Assembly (NCBI RefSeq): GCF_026213295.1
Contig: NC_079417.1
Span: forward strand, 9,431,511 to 9,495,510
DNA length: 64,000 bases
Direction: 5' to 3'
From: Gadus chalcogrammus
Taxonomy: Eukaryota; Chordata; Actinopteri; Gadiformes; Gadidae
Shown here: piece by piece, positions 50,120 to 63,189 of the stretch
How positions within the stretch are numbered: the first letter of the stretch is position 1
Layout of the letters: each line of letters begins with the position of its first letter
Notes under the pieces: model-generated
The model's database searches: none
Told to the model about the DNA's origin: nothing
Seen by the model: only the letters and a program-made list of their open reading frames with translations
Made by a program: the position numbers and the translations under genes

Positions 50120-50823
50120 CTACTGCATGAAGAGTATACTAAAAGCCATACCGATGCAGAACGCAGCCACCCAGGGACTCTTCCGTTCACCTGATGCAGA
50201 AAAGACATCGACTTTGACCAAGTACTCAAGTTACAAATTTCTAAATAAATTCCACTTAGTGTGTCAGTGATTCGAACACAATGGACCATGCTTAGAATGC
50301 AGTCGTGCAAACGCTTTCTAGATGCACTGAAGACTCATTTGGAGATGCCGCATACTAATTTAAGTGTGGAAACATATTGTTCTTGCCAAATAACAGATGT
50401 AATTCAGGCTGGCTGAAGCGATTATTAAGTCTTATTTTTACTTTTAATAAGAGGCATAAACCCAACAATGCAAAAGTGCATATCAGCTATGTCGCAAAAA
50501 AAAAATCATAAGTGATCACTCTCAGGACACATAGTTATTGCTATCAGTGCATCTTATTCTCTAGACACCAGGTCTGGGCAGAACCTTGATCCCAACCAAA
50601 TCATCACTTACCTATTCTGGCACATTTCCAGAAGATACCTAGAAGCCTGTAAGAAAAAAATAAAGAACAAAAGACCAGGTTATACTATATCAAGTGTCTG
50701 GATAAAGAAGAGTGAGATAAATAGAACTGATACAATAGCCTTGGGTTTTATGATAAGAGTTGATGAATGAAAAGATCTTGACGCCGCATTACTATTACCA
50801 AACACATATATATATATATATAT

Positions 50824-50891
<68 letters not shown>

Positions 50892-52124
50892 TTATTTGGT
50901 GTTGAATTGGCATGTTTGCCATTCATACATTTTATGTTCTTATATAGTTATGTTCTACTGTGATTACTGTATTGTATAATGTGTGTTGTTTTTTCACAGT
51001 ATCAAGATGTTGCAGTATCATTTAGTAAACATCTGCATGCTCTTATTATGCATGCTCGTTAACTAAGTCCTAAAAGTCTACTTGCCTAACATGAGAACAG
51101 ATCGCTTGGTACAAAACAAATTAAATTGTATAGTTAATTAGTCCATCAAGCATGTTGATATCATTTCAAATTGCACTGCATAATCAGTGTTTGAAAAGGA
51201 AAGCTTTGCTTTATTATTTCCGTAAACATTTATGGTACCCCAATTAAAGTTTTATTTTTTTATCTATCATTATAAGCAAATAGACCCCAGCCGGTTTGGA
51301 TTGAAAAAATATAATAGATTTGGATTTGGGTAGTTATTTTGTAAATGACGCTTTGAAACATTTTAAAGTGTGTGAAATCATACCCAGTCTTATGCTTTTC
51401 CAACAGTGATGGAGCCATTGCTCTAATGTAGGCACACGTACATATCAGCAGGAGAATCACCGTTAACAACGACTGGAAGTTGAAAATAGCAGACTGCAAA
51501 ACAAAAACGACCCAATGTATTAGGCAATAGTTCTTATTGTTTCGATTGTGCCAGTAATTGTGGGCAGAATAGTTGAATAGTGGTAGGATGATTCCAGGAT
51601 GCACAAGTTACATTGATCTTGATGATCTGCATAACATTGAACCATTACACTGGTTACTTTCGGGAGCTGTATGAAGTACCAAGTCCCTGTTATAAACATA
51701 ACTTGTGGATCCTCATCATCATCAACCCACCCACTCCCACACCCACACACACAGCTGTAGCTACGTGGCATGGTACAACCACACAACAAAACTACGCTAA
51801 CTCGCTAGTCTAAACTTGTAGTAGTACTCATGCATCAGTACATGTATACACAACGCCTTTAACTGGATACAGTAGCATCGCACAATTCAATTTAATTATA
51901 AGGACTTATAGTCATTCAATAAGCAGCTACAAAGAGACAATCATAACTTGATCGTTAGCTGACAGTTCTCATTAGCTACACGCATTAGCTTTGGCTATCG
52001 TTTGCTGAAGAAGTAAATTATCCACAACGTTATGTCGCACATCCAGCTATGCAGTCTTTACATCCGACTAACTATTCAATGAGCTAAAGTTAATCTTATC
52101 TTACGGGAGCGATAATCTTACCAT
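50120..52124 (-). CDS. tmem167a: Transmembrane protein 167A (protein kish-A), 4 exons, 72 aa
   Basis: Exons, in transcript order, are 52124-52122 (ATG only), 51493-51384, 50646-50612 (35 nt) and 50190-50120. All have AG/GT borders and join in frame. The product starts [20 protein letters not shown], continues LAPSLL-like ([13 protein letters not shown]), has the short exon [11 protein letters not shown], and ends GERKSPW..FSILFMQ. Length equals the usual 72 residues of kish-A. The first hydrophobic stretch (about 8-26) acts as a signal peptide or membrane anchor and a second lies at the C-terminus. Kish proteins act in the early secretory pathway. The (TA)n tract 50,806-50,889 is in intron 2. 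The gene is divergent from xrcc4, as in human. Confidence 0.93.
50806..50889. repeat. (TA)n microsatellite in tmem167a intron 2
   Basis: About 80 bases of AT dinucleotides with one ACACAC interruption. Confidence 0.95.
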
Positions 52125-52298
52125 TTTTTTGTTGTTAATCAAAGACACATCACACTCCCGTTTTTTTCCGGTTCTTTGGAGTTACGTAGCCACGCAAGTG
52201 ACGTTCTCGTTTGTGATTGGCTAAGAAAACTAATCATCGACGTGATACAAATGTTACCACTTCCGGACTCTCACATCCTCCATACAGTACTGTACAGG
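52125..52298. promoter_or_regulatory. Probable bidirectional promoter of tmem167a and xrcc4, with xrcc4 noncoding exon 1
   Basis: The tmem167a start codon is at 52124-52122. A likely first donor for xrcc4 (TACAGG|GTAAGAAG) is at 52298/52299, so only about 175 bases separate the two transcripts. The interval holds an inverted CCAAT box (GATTGGCT, 52215-52222), two ETS-type cores (TTCCGG at 52167-52172 and ACTTCCGG at 52259-52266) and two CRE-like cores (TGACGT, 52199-52204; GACGTGA, 52239-52245). No TATA box was seen. Exon 1 of xrcc4 is inferred from the donor only. Confidence 0.6.
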
Positions 52299-55200
52299 GT
52301 AAGAAGTTAAAGTGATGATTACTTACAGTGGAGACACAAACTATCTTAGCTATCAAAATCGTCTTCTGAGCTTATCTGTTATCACGTTGTTTTTATTTAT
52401 CCTCTTTATAACAGGGGAAATGGGGTCTTTCAGCTTCAGTGAAGGCAGCAGCATGAGGCTGAGGGCTGTATTTGTGGTCCGCTGACCATATCCCCTTTGC
52501 TGCTTTGTTCTAAATTAAAAAAGGGTTGATTATGACAAATTAAATATGGCCCCCCAGATACATACCTTAAGGTGCGGCCACACCAGACGCGTATCTCGCG
52601 TACTTTTTACGCGAGATACGCGCGTAAAATGTTGCTTGACCATTTTGTGTCAAAAATGGTCACATACGCGCAATACGCGCCATACGCGCATACGTCACTC
52701 GCCTAGATGAGTCCAATGTCCATGCAAGTGAACGGAGCGTTCCCTCTTCGTCATAACTATCAAACCAAATGTTATGTTATGTTACTATTTCCACCCAGAA
52801 TAAAGAAAGTTGTCGGCCGTGGCTGTGTGTGTGTGTGTGTGTCTTGCCCCAGGATGAGGCTCCCCACGGTAAAGGCTCCAACACTTGGGTGTGTGTGTGT
52901 GTGTGTGTGTGTTCCCCCAGGATAAGCTGCGCTGGAGTCCGAGGTAGGAAACCCAAACGCCGCCGTGTTTGGGTGATAGAGTTTAGATCGGGTTAGATTA
53001 AATAATCTCGGATATAAATAACAATAATCGGGTTAAATAACTTCACATGGTGTGTCTGGTGTGTTTCCAGCATTCGTAGTGTTGATCAGCAGATATATAG
53101 TCCGCCAAGACGTTGAGGTTGCTTAGTAACCAGAGACTCTGTCCATGCAAGTGAACGGAGCGTTCCCTCTTCGTCATAACTATCAAACCAAACATCCTTC
53201 ACATTCACCGAGCGAACATTATGAAAGTAAAATGCACATTTCTCGCTAGAAATGTTTCCATAAAAGCATTTAATGGCGTAACTATGTTACTATTTCCACA
53301 CAGAATAAAGAAAAATGTCGGCCGTATGCTTCTGTCCAAGCTCACTACTCTCTGCCAGTGACGTCGGGTCAAGCTCAACGCTGATTGGGCAAGGCGGCAA
53401 TCGTCAGACGCGTATCTCGCGTACTTCGCGTAAAAAGTTCAATTTTTTGAACTCTTGAAATGTACGCGATATACGCGATATACGCGCGTATAGCGCGTAT
53501 TGCGCGTAAATATACGCGCCACATACGCGCTATACGCGCGTACAATGTTGCTTATACGCTTAATACGCGTAATACGCGTAATACGCGTATTAAACCAATG
53601 GTTCCCTATGGAGAAAATGGCGATTTGAGACGCGAAGTACGCGAGATACGCGTCTGGTGTGGCCGCACCTTTACATGTTGAAGATATCCATCCTCCATAA
53701 TAACTCTTCTGCTAGAATATCCATTTCTCAGATGTCTGACTGCGTTTTTTATGGTTCATTCTTCGCACATTTATGTCTTCTTCCTTGCAAACATGCGACG
53801 GCCACAGCATCTTGATCACATTTATACCATGTTGTAATTCCTAAACCGTATGCCAATTTCACAATCCAAATGTAAATAGAACAATTTTATATTGCACACC
53901 ACCCCAAAAATATGTAGCATATTTCCGACATACAGTTGGAGACTTGTATAGTTGGAGCCTGGTTGATGTAACATTATGTCTGTGGAATGAACACACAAGT
54001 TTACTTGTATTACGCATAACACACATAATGTACATGTGCTTAGCCAATAATAGAAAAAAAAATTGCTATGGTAAAACCAGTTTTTAACAATACTGTTGAG
54101 AATTTGACTAAGCAAAATCACTCATATGGATCAATAGTATATGATTTTATTTTACCATCATGAAATACGTTGAACCACATCTATCATGGTATGTCAATTT
54201 TACACAGCAGTAGTACAGAGTGTAGTACAAATTGATGTAATGCAATTTTACCATCATGAAATATGTTGAACCACGTCTCAATTATTCAGATTTTATAGAA
54301 CACACTATTAACACAGAATCATGACCTTCTTCCAAATCAAAGAATCATGTCATTGTTGTGTATTGATGTTTTCATACAACCATGGCACACTTCGATTTCG
54401 TCTGACAGACCAGACTGTTTGTTCCGTGCCACTTGGAGGTCTTTCTCTTCCTGTCGACTGATTTTATTGTCATGAAATGGCATGTTCTCAATTCTTGTAT
54501 AGCATTATTCTTTTAGTTATTGAAGTTATTATTGGTTTTCTTCTGATTTATATGCTCTTGAAACAGTATTTGGAGTTCTTCAAACTGCAAATCATGATGT
54601 AATTGCATTTTAGGCAAACTACACAGACAGTGCTTGACTGTCTGTGGTCCACAGTGTGTCTGTATTGTTAACAAACAACTAATGTCCGAGGTGAAGCACC
54701 TTGACTCAATGGCCAGGTTTATTAAATTCCTCCAAAGTGGTTCTCAACTACTACTCATCCTTACTGGATATTGAAGATGTTGAACACTTAAAGCTGACCA
54801 GGCATCTTCAATATGTTGCTGGAGCTAGAGTAGTGTGCAGAATATCTCTACAGATCAGCAAAGGTCGCAACACAAACAGACCCTACAGGCAAGTTCCACA
54901 TGTTTTGCTTTTGACAAATGTATTGCTCATATGTGAAAAGCAATCTATTCTTTAGTGTTTGAAATAACTTTAAAATCCTGGACACTTAACAATTTATGCG
55001 TGGGAAGTAAATTGTGTTTTCTAACTACGCTGTCTGTTTGTGTGTGTGTTTGTGTGTGTGTGCACGTGCGTGTCTTGACCTTTTGTGTCACGCACACCTG
55101 GAACTCTGCGTGCTGCGCGCATCTAGTGGTTGTAATGGTCCATTGAACGGTACTGCGTTGCAGAGCGAAAACCTCCATCTGCCGTTCCTTGCAGTGCACG

Positions 55201-56892
55201 ATCTGTTTATTTAATTGGCGTGTACTTCTGACATTACTGCAGGCAGGTCATCCTCCCTGCAGAGCAGATGCTACAGTTACTAATGAGTAGCTGGGATCCC
55301 TTTATGAGGTTAAAGTTGACTCCTGAAACCTGTTGCTGATACTCCTCACTCAGGCCACACCCACCTCCCTTTCTGAAGGACCAGGGGTCAACTTTAATCG
55401 GAGGTCCTGTATGTGTGTGTGCGTGTGTACAGTGCATGCAGGTATGTGTCTTGCCTCTGCAACATCCCTCAGTATGAATCCTCTTCGACATCTGCTCTGT
55501 CAGCCCTTCTCTCAGAGAGCCTTTGTACATAAAGGAACCTCCAAGCCACGCAATAAGTTATGGCACGCTCTGCGAAGGGGCTCATTTTCAGTTTTCAGAC
55601 ATGTCCATTTTGGCCACCTGCCAATATGCCTGTCCCTTTTCACGCTGCCCTGTAGTTAGGCCAGGGGAAGATGTCCACCGCGCCTCTAACCTGGTGTTCT
55701 AATGGTTTCGGAGGTGTTCTAATGGCGTGTTCTCACCTGGACTTCTGCAATCAAGTAAAAGTTTCGCTCGCTTCATTTTGTGAACGGGATCGAAAGAGAT
55801 GGCCATATGCATCTTCTTAGGTTGTTTTTGTTAGGGATTTGTCCATCGGTAATCCGATTTCATGGAGTAAAATTGCATTGTGGTTCTCTGCACTTTAATA
55901 GAGGAAGGTCGCAATGTTGGCGAATGAGCTTAAGAGCAGTACACCCCTAAACAGCTGTTCCTTATCCAGCTTCCCTCTCTACCTCTGACCATGATGAAAT
56001 AGGGTGGTTATTGCTGAAACTTTTAACTTCATGCACTTTCGTAGAAGGGCGATTGTAGTTATCTATATGTGAAAATAAAGAATGATTTGTCTCTTCAGCT
56101 GTTACAGCAGCTAGAGGTGGACACTGAAGGGGGACACTGAAACAAAGAGATATGAAAAGTAGACTGAAAAAATAGGATTAAAAGTGGATTGTCAAAAGTC
56201 TATATAAAGCCATGCACAAATTAAATATAATATATTACATTTAGGTAAAATAAAAAAACATCCTTGCTTGATCGCCAATAGATGAAACGTAATTTTAATC
56301 ATGATGTTTTCGGGGTAGGTATGACTCGGGGAATGGAATTATAATTATTTTTCTATGAAATACACATTGTATGTGCACCTTATCCCAAAAGGTGTGCACC
56401 TTGTGTCTCTCCGGCTCTTTAATACATGTCGAGTTGAGTCAAGTCAAACTCATTTGTATCGACCTTACACCGTTAACAACTCAAAGGGCTTCACTTGACG
56501 GACAAGAGAAACTCACAAGGAACAGGAAAGGAAGATCCCACTTTCCAGGAATAGCTTCCACAGAAGGAACTATGTATGCAGGGAAGAGCGTGGCAATGAT
56601 TCACATACTTTCAGGGCATCTCTTTCAGTTCCCTCTTCAAGTAATCAACCAAAATTAGATACATTTATTTCAAGATAAATCATTTTCTTGTAAGGACAAG
56701 ACTTTTCATTTGTGCTATTGTCTGTGCTTTGCTTCAATACAGACCCTTTTACAATGTAATTCAAGCACATTGTGTTGTGAAGTATGACCAACATCAACAG
56801 CATGTTCTCTTAATGGTCATCGGCTCTTTGAGGAAGACCTCATAGATAATAGACGCACCATCTTGAAGGCTAGTGTTTATTTTCTTCTGCAG
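52299..56892 (+). other. xrcc4 intron 1 (inferred)
   Basis: No coding exon was recognised. It contains the Harbinger-like MITE (52,570-53,670) and otherwise AT-rich sequence with short TG tracts. A possible alternative 5' exon begins after ATAACAG near 52,413. Confidence 0.5.
52570..53670. mobile_element. CpG-rich Harbinger-like MITE, 1.1 kb
   Basis: The ends AGGTGCGGCCACACCAGACG and its complement (ending GGCCGCACCT) are long, near-perfect inverted repeats continuing through CGTATCTCGCGTACTT. The flanks are TTA on both sides (52567-52569 and 53671-53673), fitting the 3-bp TWA target of PIF/Harbinger elements. It has no transposase. It is full of ACGCG/CGCGT palindromes and contains a direct repeat of about 50 bases (52,718 and 53,141, from TCCATGCAAGTGAACGGAGC). 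Confidence 0.82.
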
Positions 56893-56903
56893 GTCTGAAG
56901 GCC

Positions 56904-56918
56904 ATGGCGAGACAATGA
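56904..56918 (+). promoter_or_regulatory. Upstream minimal ORF overlapping the xrcc4 start codon
   Basis: GCCATGG starts a four-codon ORF (MARQ) whose TGA (56916-56918) overlaps the xrcc4 ATG (56915-56917) as ATGA. The upstream ATG has the stronger initiation context, so it may lower or couple translation of the main frame. Confidence 0.55.
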
Positions 56919-58051
56919 GTGGCACAGTGCTCAAGATCAATGTGGCCTCTCACCCAGACACCCCCTACTTCCTACGGACGGAATGGGCTGGAGACGTGGG
57001 TGCTGGGTTCACTCTGGCTCTCACCGATGGCAGTGCTGCCTGGATAGGAGAAGGTAAGGGAGCTGCAAACCCAGCACACATAAACATGCATTGTATGTAT
57101 GATTCCACGTGAAGCCACATGTATGAATGCAAAAAACAAAACAAACTAAAAACTAAACAAGAGACCAATTAAAGGTAATAAAGAAATTACGTTTGTACAG
57201 GCTATGGTTGTATTACAGCAAGGCCCGCGATCAACACCATTCACTTTTGGCTCTACCGAGCTGTCATCAGGTCTGACAGTCAGCAGGTCTTCACTGTGCA
57301 ACCACCTGGCTGAACCCCAGCACAAAGCTATTGACTCATTAGTTAGTAGAGGGACCACATTGAACATTTTCTGCTTCACTTATGGGCTCCAGCTTACAGG
57401 TGTACCCGATGGATTCAACCTGTACAAGACCTATCATTGTATGTGTAATGGTGTATTTTTAAGTGGATACTATGGTGACCTTGTAGAGGTATCTGTAGCA
57501 TAATCGGGCACACTGGTGCACCTATGGCCTTCCATCTGGACAGCTGAAGGGCAAAGATATGCTGGCTTTGACAGATATGTGGACACTCGCACGGCAATTG
57601 TCATTTGTGCGCCCCTGTACAGGGCTCTTTGATTCTGTGTTTAGCTTAAGATAATTGGGACCTTCAGCCCTTTGGGAGCAGCTGTGCAACAGCGAATTGC
57701 TTGATCCTAACATTTTTGTTGCCGACTGTCTTTGAAGGTGTTCACACATTACTGTATAGTTGCATGTTTACGTTTGAGTCTGTAGCCGAAAGCATGTTTT
57801 CCCTGAAGGCTGACCAACTGTATATTTTGCGTTCAGTTTCCGAGGACGAGGTGACAAGGGAGGCGAGTGACATGGGTGTTGACAGGCAACAATATGTGGA
57901 CGATCTTCATCAAGCCCTGGTGGAAGGTGAAGAGAGAGGAAGAGAGGGAGGAAGTGGAGGAGGTCACAAAGCCGAAAAGGACAATTACTCTTTTCACCTT
58001 ACACCAGATCATTGCCATCTGTCATATGAGAAGACCTGCAAAGGAATTTTG
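56915..58051 (+). CDS. xrcc4: DNA repair protein XRCC4, 5' part (two coding exons; rest beyond the window)
   Basis: Coding exons are 56915-57053 (acceptor at 56892/56893) and 57837-58051, joining in phase 1 (GAA G|TT) and encoding 118 residues. XRCC4 is the scaffold that pairs with DNA ligase IV and XLF in non-homologous end joining. Visible signatures of its head domain are the start [20 protein letters not shown], then [20 protein letters not shown] and [20 protein letters not shown], and the strands [17 protein letters not shown]. Between helix and strands is a Glu/Gly-rich insert ([20 protein letters not shown]) longer than in human. Exon 3 ends in phase 0 (GGAATTTTG|GTAAGC). The next exon, expected to encode the rest of the head and the coiled coil, was not found before 64,000. 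Confidence 0.9.
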
Positions 58052-61000
58052 GTAAGCAACTAAACAGGTGATGCTATTTTATGCGGACTATAATAAGGCA
58101 ACTATCATGTTCTTTATAAAGATGGAGGTGTCAAATTGCCTTCTACCTTATTAATGTGCATTCCACAGCCTCCCATATCAGAGCTTTCAGAAGATGTTCT
58201 CAGGTGATTGTCTAAAATATATTTTGCAATCTGTGTTGTAATGATGGGATTTACATTTAGCATTTGAGTCAAACACACTCACCACTAAATGATCCAGCCT
58301 CTATCATTTAATTGGGTTCTCCGAGTTCATAATATCTTTTTTAATATTTGCTACGGCCCCTGAGGTGGCCAATTTGGGTTTGGTTTGTTCAGCTTTTCCT
58401 TTCACAGCGAATTACTTTCATTAAGTAGCATATAGGTTTAGTTAATTGTTTGTTGGCCCAAATTATAGTGAATCTCTGACTACGTTTACTCATCCCATCC
58501 TTATTCCCCAAGGATACATTTATTTCCTAACAACATGCAATTGTGCAGAAAGGAAGTATTTTGCTTTACAAGGGGCTGTTTAAAAGATAAGGTTTACAGC
58601 CTCCCCCAGTATTATGGTATGATCGCAGGAAGGTATCCCCAGGCTATTGATAGGAATCTGACAATTTGTTTGCATTGTACTAGTGCTGATCATTATAATT
58701 TTCTTCTTTCTTCCAGGCATATGCCCCTTTAAATAGAAACCTTCTATCTATAATTGAGCAAATCTTCAATTTGTTAGACCCATCACAAGTATAGTAAACT
58801 CTACCTTGTTTGAGAGTTCCTAAGATTGAGTAATTCTCCTGGTGCTTCGCCACGATTGATGTTGAATTTCTCCCAAAAATGGTAGCACGCTGTTAGCCCC
58901 GGGCTAGCAGGTCACCGGGGGTCCTGTGACCGCAGCAATAGAAAGCATGGGGGCTTAATGCCAGGGGGTTAGGAACACCGGGAGGCCACAAAAGGCCTGA
59001 TTTATGGACTGCGCTACCTTGATCAAACAACCAAGGTTTCTTTTTCCCCTTCGGCCAACACTGAATGCATGTTGGCCATTTAAGTTAAGCTGGTAATAAC
59101 TGAGACATGGACATGCATCTTTTCTTTAGCATATCCTGGATGAAAGGATGCAAGAGTCTCAAAAGCCATACTCATTCATCCTCTGGTATTTAGACAAGAG
59201 TGCAATCAAGGAAAAAAAATAAATAATAATAATAAAATAATTATGTATATATATGTATTAGTTATTCTATCGCTGTCTCACACCTGCTTCCTTTCTCTCC
59301 AGATTTTCCCTCAGTTCTTTTTCCATGCCCCCTAGAAATTTAATAATTTAAGGTTAGAGATATGAGCAAAATGAGGCAAGCTTCCTTTTAGGAGCAAACT
59401 AAATAGAGTGCAGGGACAAACCAGGTGGTGAACCTGACATTGATATTTTATGAATATGACCCCAGAACTTGTAATGATATGTGTAATTAGGGGTTTCATG
59501 GTTAACCTGCTCCTAAGCAGGTATTTAAGACGACCTAGCCAGACTTTAACTCCTCCTTAATGTCTCTTTAAGTACTTCTCCATCACAAGGGCAGAAATCG
59601 ATGATGTAACTCGGACAGATATAGCACGCTCATCTGCTTTACGATTGGTGAAGATAAGAGGCAGAGAAGAATACCCTTTCATTTTGTCTGCTTCAAATCA
59701 ACATACTCTGATATAGCTCTAGTGATTGTCTGGGTGAGGGTTCCATAAATATATTGCGAACGATTAATATGGGTGCATATTCATTAGATATCAGATGAAG
59801 GTTTGAATCTTCGCACATTCACAGTTCGTTATTTTGTTCCGTCTTTGCTGGTTTTCAGCCATGTTGGAGGTTTCAAGGAACTTCTTTAATAACTACTTTT
59901 TAAATGAATTATTAAGGGAAAACCACGTTTTTTTTATCCTTTGTAAGCTGCTAGATATTGTTATTGCTGCTGGCAGACATTTTCAATTGGCTGATACTGT
60001 ATCTACAAATGACTCCATTATTATTTCTCAGTTAGAGACTTTTAACCAGCTCTCAGTCTCTGCTCTTGTTCTTTCATCCTGTCTTCTCTCATCTCTTCTC
60101 CATATTCTGTAGCCATTCTTTTTCTCTTTTCCTTTTGCAGTTCTGTCAGAAATCACTCATGTCATAGATGTGTTGGATGAAATAGAATGGTAACTCGCTT
60201 AAGTTTGGCAGTATGGTTGCACCCTTTTAGGGAGCTCCCTGCTGTCGGATTTATAGCATGACACACAGGTCAGATACAGCATACCGACATTTAACCACAG
60301 AGAGCACTATACCATCGCCCTATGGGGTACATCGTCTATCCCAACCCATTGTGTTGCACACTAACCTTGGCAGAAAATGTGTGTGAGATGGAAGGTCTTA
60401 AATTGACCGCCTATCTGTGTATGTGCAATTTGATTGGACCAGGTTAGCTGTCCGTTGATAGGTGGCACGTGACTACATAGAGGGCCCTGCCACAAATGGC
60501 ATGGCCAATAAAAATCACAAGTTTTCATTGTTTGTTTCTTCTGCCTCAGCTTGAAACCAGGCTCTCAATGGTTTGACTCTCCAAGTTTTCCGTAAGTCAT
60601 CCGTAGATTCATCAGCAGACCTGAAGACATATTCTGCCTAAGTCTGTTTACAGATGAAGTTGATTTAGTTGATTCTCATCTAACTGAGCCCTGTTTAGCA
60701 GGCCTCTGAGCTCAGGCTCTCGCTATCGCCTCTCATCTTTCAATTGCAAACTGCTCATCAGTGCAGTGTGGTAGCTCTTCTGTTTGTTTCTTCTTGTTTC
60801 CACTCAGCTGTACTTTCTCTGCTCTTTTATTTTTTGCTTCAGTCGTCTGTATAACTGTTGCCTCCCTCCACCTCCATCCTCTACTCTTGCTCATTTCCTT
60901 ACCGTTGCATTCACCTTGCACTTATTGTCCATTCATTCCTTCAAACCCTCATCTCCTCGGCCCTCTCTCATCCCATCAAATCCTGCAGCACGCCCCTTCA

Positions 61001-61489
61001 CCAGCCTATTGTCATCTCCCACATGTTCAGATATATAAGACTTCTTCCTCAATAGCATCCTCTTCAACCATGGTGGTCCATCTTCACCATGCTCATGTTT
61101 GGCCTCTGATCTTTTTATGTTTGTATTCTGTATCCATCATTCTGCATCTAACTATGGCCTATTCTTGTTTATCCGAGTTTGGACACTTGATGTGGCTCAA
61201 CTGGGTAATTATTGATGTGGTATGCAGTGTTTTGACTCTACATCGATATTTTTTAAACCTCCTTTTATGTGTGTATGTAGTATTTACCGATGTGTGTGTG
61301 AACCGATTTTCATATGACACTGTGTGGTCGCCATATTGTCCCCCTCTATCTCTGTTGTGGTGGGCTGTAGAAGAGTGTGTCCACCTTCGACGGTCTGCCC
61401 AACGTCGCCCCTTACTTCCTGCCCGCTATCTGACCTCACGCCTCTGCACAGAAGTCTGGGAGGCAGATGGGCTTGCTCTCTGCTTGATG

Positions 61490-61636
<147 letters not shown>

Positions 61637-63168
61637 CTTGCTCTGTCGCCATAGCCACCTCCCGCACAACGCCAAGCTGCTTATCTTTGTGGATCAAAAG
61701 GCTGTGCACAAGGACTTCGTTCTTTTCCTGCTTATATTTGTGTTTTTCCTACGCGCTCAATCGAAAACAAAATGGGGGCATCATCTCGCATTAAATAACT
61801 GATGTTGACATGATACATACATCGCTATATTGCATGTAGTTTATGGAGGCGCTAAAATTATGCTCATCTATGAATAAGAATTCTACAAGCTATAGCTGTA
61901 GCCATCTTATTACAATAAGATCTGGTTATCCCATGGGATGGAAAGTTCACCCGAGGACACGGCAGAGGGAGGGGGGGGGGGGGACTGATACGGAAAGCTT
62001 TGTTCTCAATAGTTATGGTAATATAACTGGGGGATGGAGGGTCCTTTGGACTTTCCCTTCCACACCTACATTTAGACACAAACAAACACACAGACACATA
62101 CATACATACAAACCTTTCACACCGTGCTGTCAACAGATACCCGATATTTAGCAGTCCGGTTCTCATCTCATTGCTAACGAAAATGTTCTTTAGATTTTGT
62201 TGTATTATGTCCAGTAGTGTCCCTCCGCCTCTGGGTGGGAGTGTGGGTGCCAGCGGTCCACAGTAGTCCTGCGTGAAGCCTGGCACACTCAGGCTTCACG
62301 CCATCTGACCTCCCACAGGCTGGCAGCCGCCGGCTCACACACACGGCACTCTGACCTTTGGGCTTGTATCGCTTCCACACAGGAGGAAAGCGGGGGATTG
62401 TCACCGTCTGGAAACTCTGCCCGGCCCACTGTTGTTTTCCACAGTGCCGCGTCTCGCCATGTCGTCTGTCACGTTGACTCAATTGTCTCTATTGGGCGAG
62501 ATTTTGGCTGTGGATGTCCTCCATTTGGCTCTTGCAGTGAAAAAAACAATGGGACACAAGATGGATGCCATCAATGGCGTCTATCCATTTTTTATGATTT
62601 AATCAAAATGATCTAATAAAAATGAACCCCCCGATAATGAGTCTGCCGACTCAGTCGGGGGGAGGGGGTGAGGGGGTGCGCGGTGATCCTGGCGGAAGTC
62701 GGCTCTGATTGACATGTAGTTTCGGGGGCAGGGTCTCAAGAAAAACTGTTTTGCCGCCCCCGCAGAGTTGAGGGGGAAAATATTTGATAGTAGTTTGATA
62801 TCAACGGGCAAACTCCCGACTCGCTGGGGGAGAATGAGACCGGAATCGGCGATAACAGTGGCAACAGCCAATATGGAGAAGGGAGCCTCCCGTTTCTCCT
62901 AGCGGATGACTCAGATATCTGGATTCAAATGTTGACAATCAAAAAAAGACATAAACCCATGATTTTCCTCCTTGTAATTTTAAATCGCTTAAACTGCTGC
63001 TTTACTGTTTACCAGGGCAACAAGGCCCTTTGTCTAACTTGCGGAAATGCAGGCGGGAAATGGTTCTTGAAATGTTGCTTTCAGTAGAGTTGACTGAGCC
63101 TTTCATCAGAGAGGGGTTTTGCAGCAACTGCCCTGTAAAATGTGTCTCCCCCAGAATGCCTAAGGTTG

Positions 63169-63189
63169 CCTAGTGTGGACCACACTAGG
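63169..63189. repeat. Short perfect palindrome
   Basis: CCTAGTGTGG, one base, then its complement, followed within 8 bases by a further TGGTCCACACT half-match. Confidence 0.7.

Noticed and set aside
58169..58206. Small exon-like segment (CCACAG then PPISELSEDVL then GTGATT) after xrcc4 exon 3
   Set aside because: The encoded residues do not resemble the next XRCC4 segment; probably a chance AG/GT pair.
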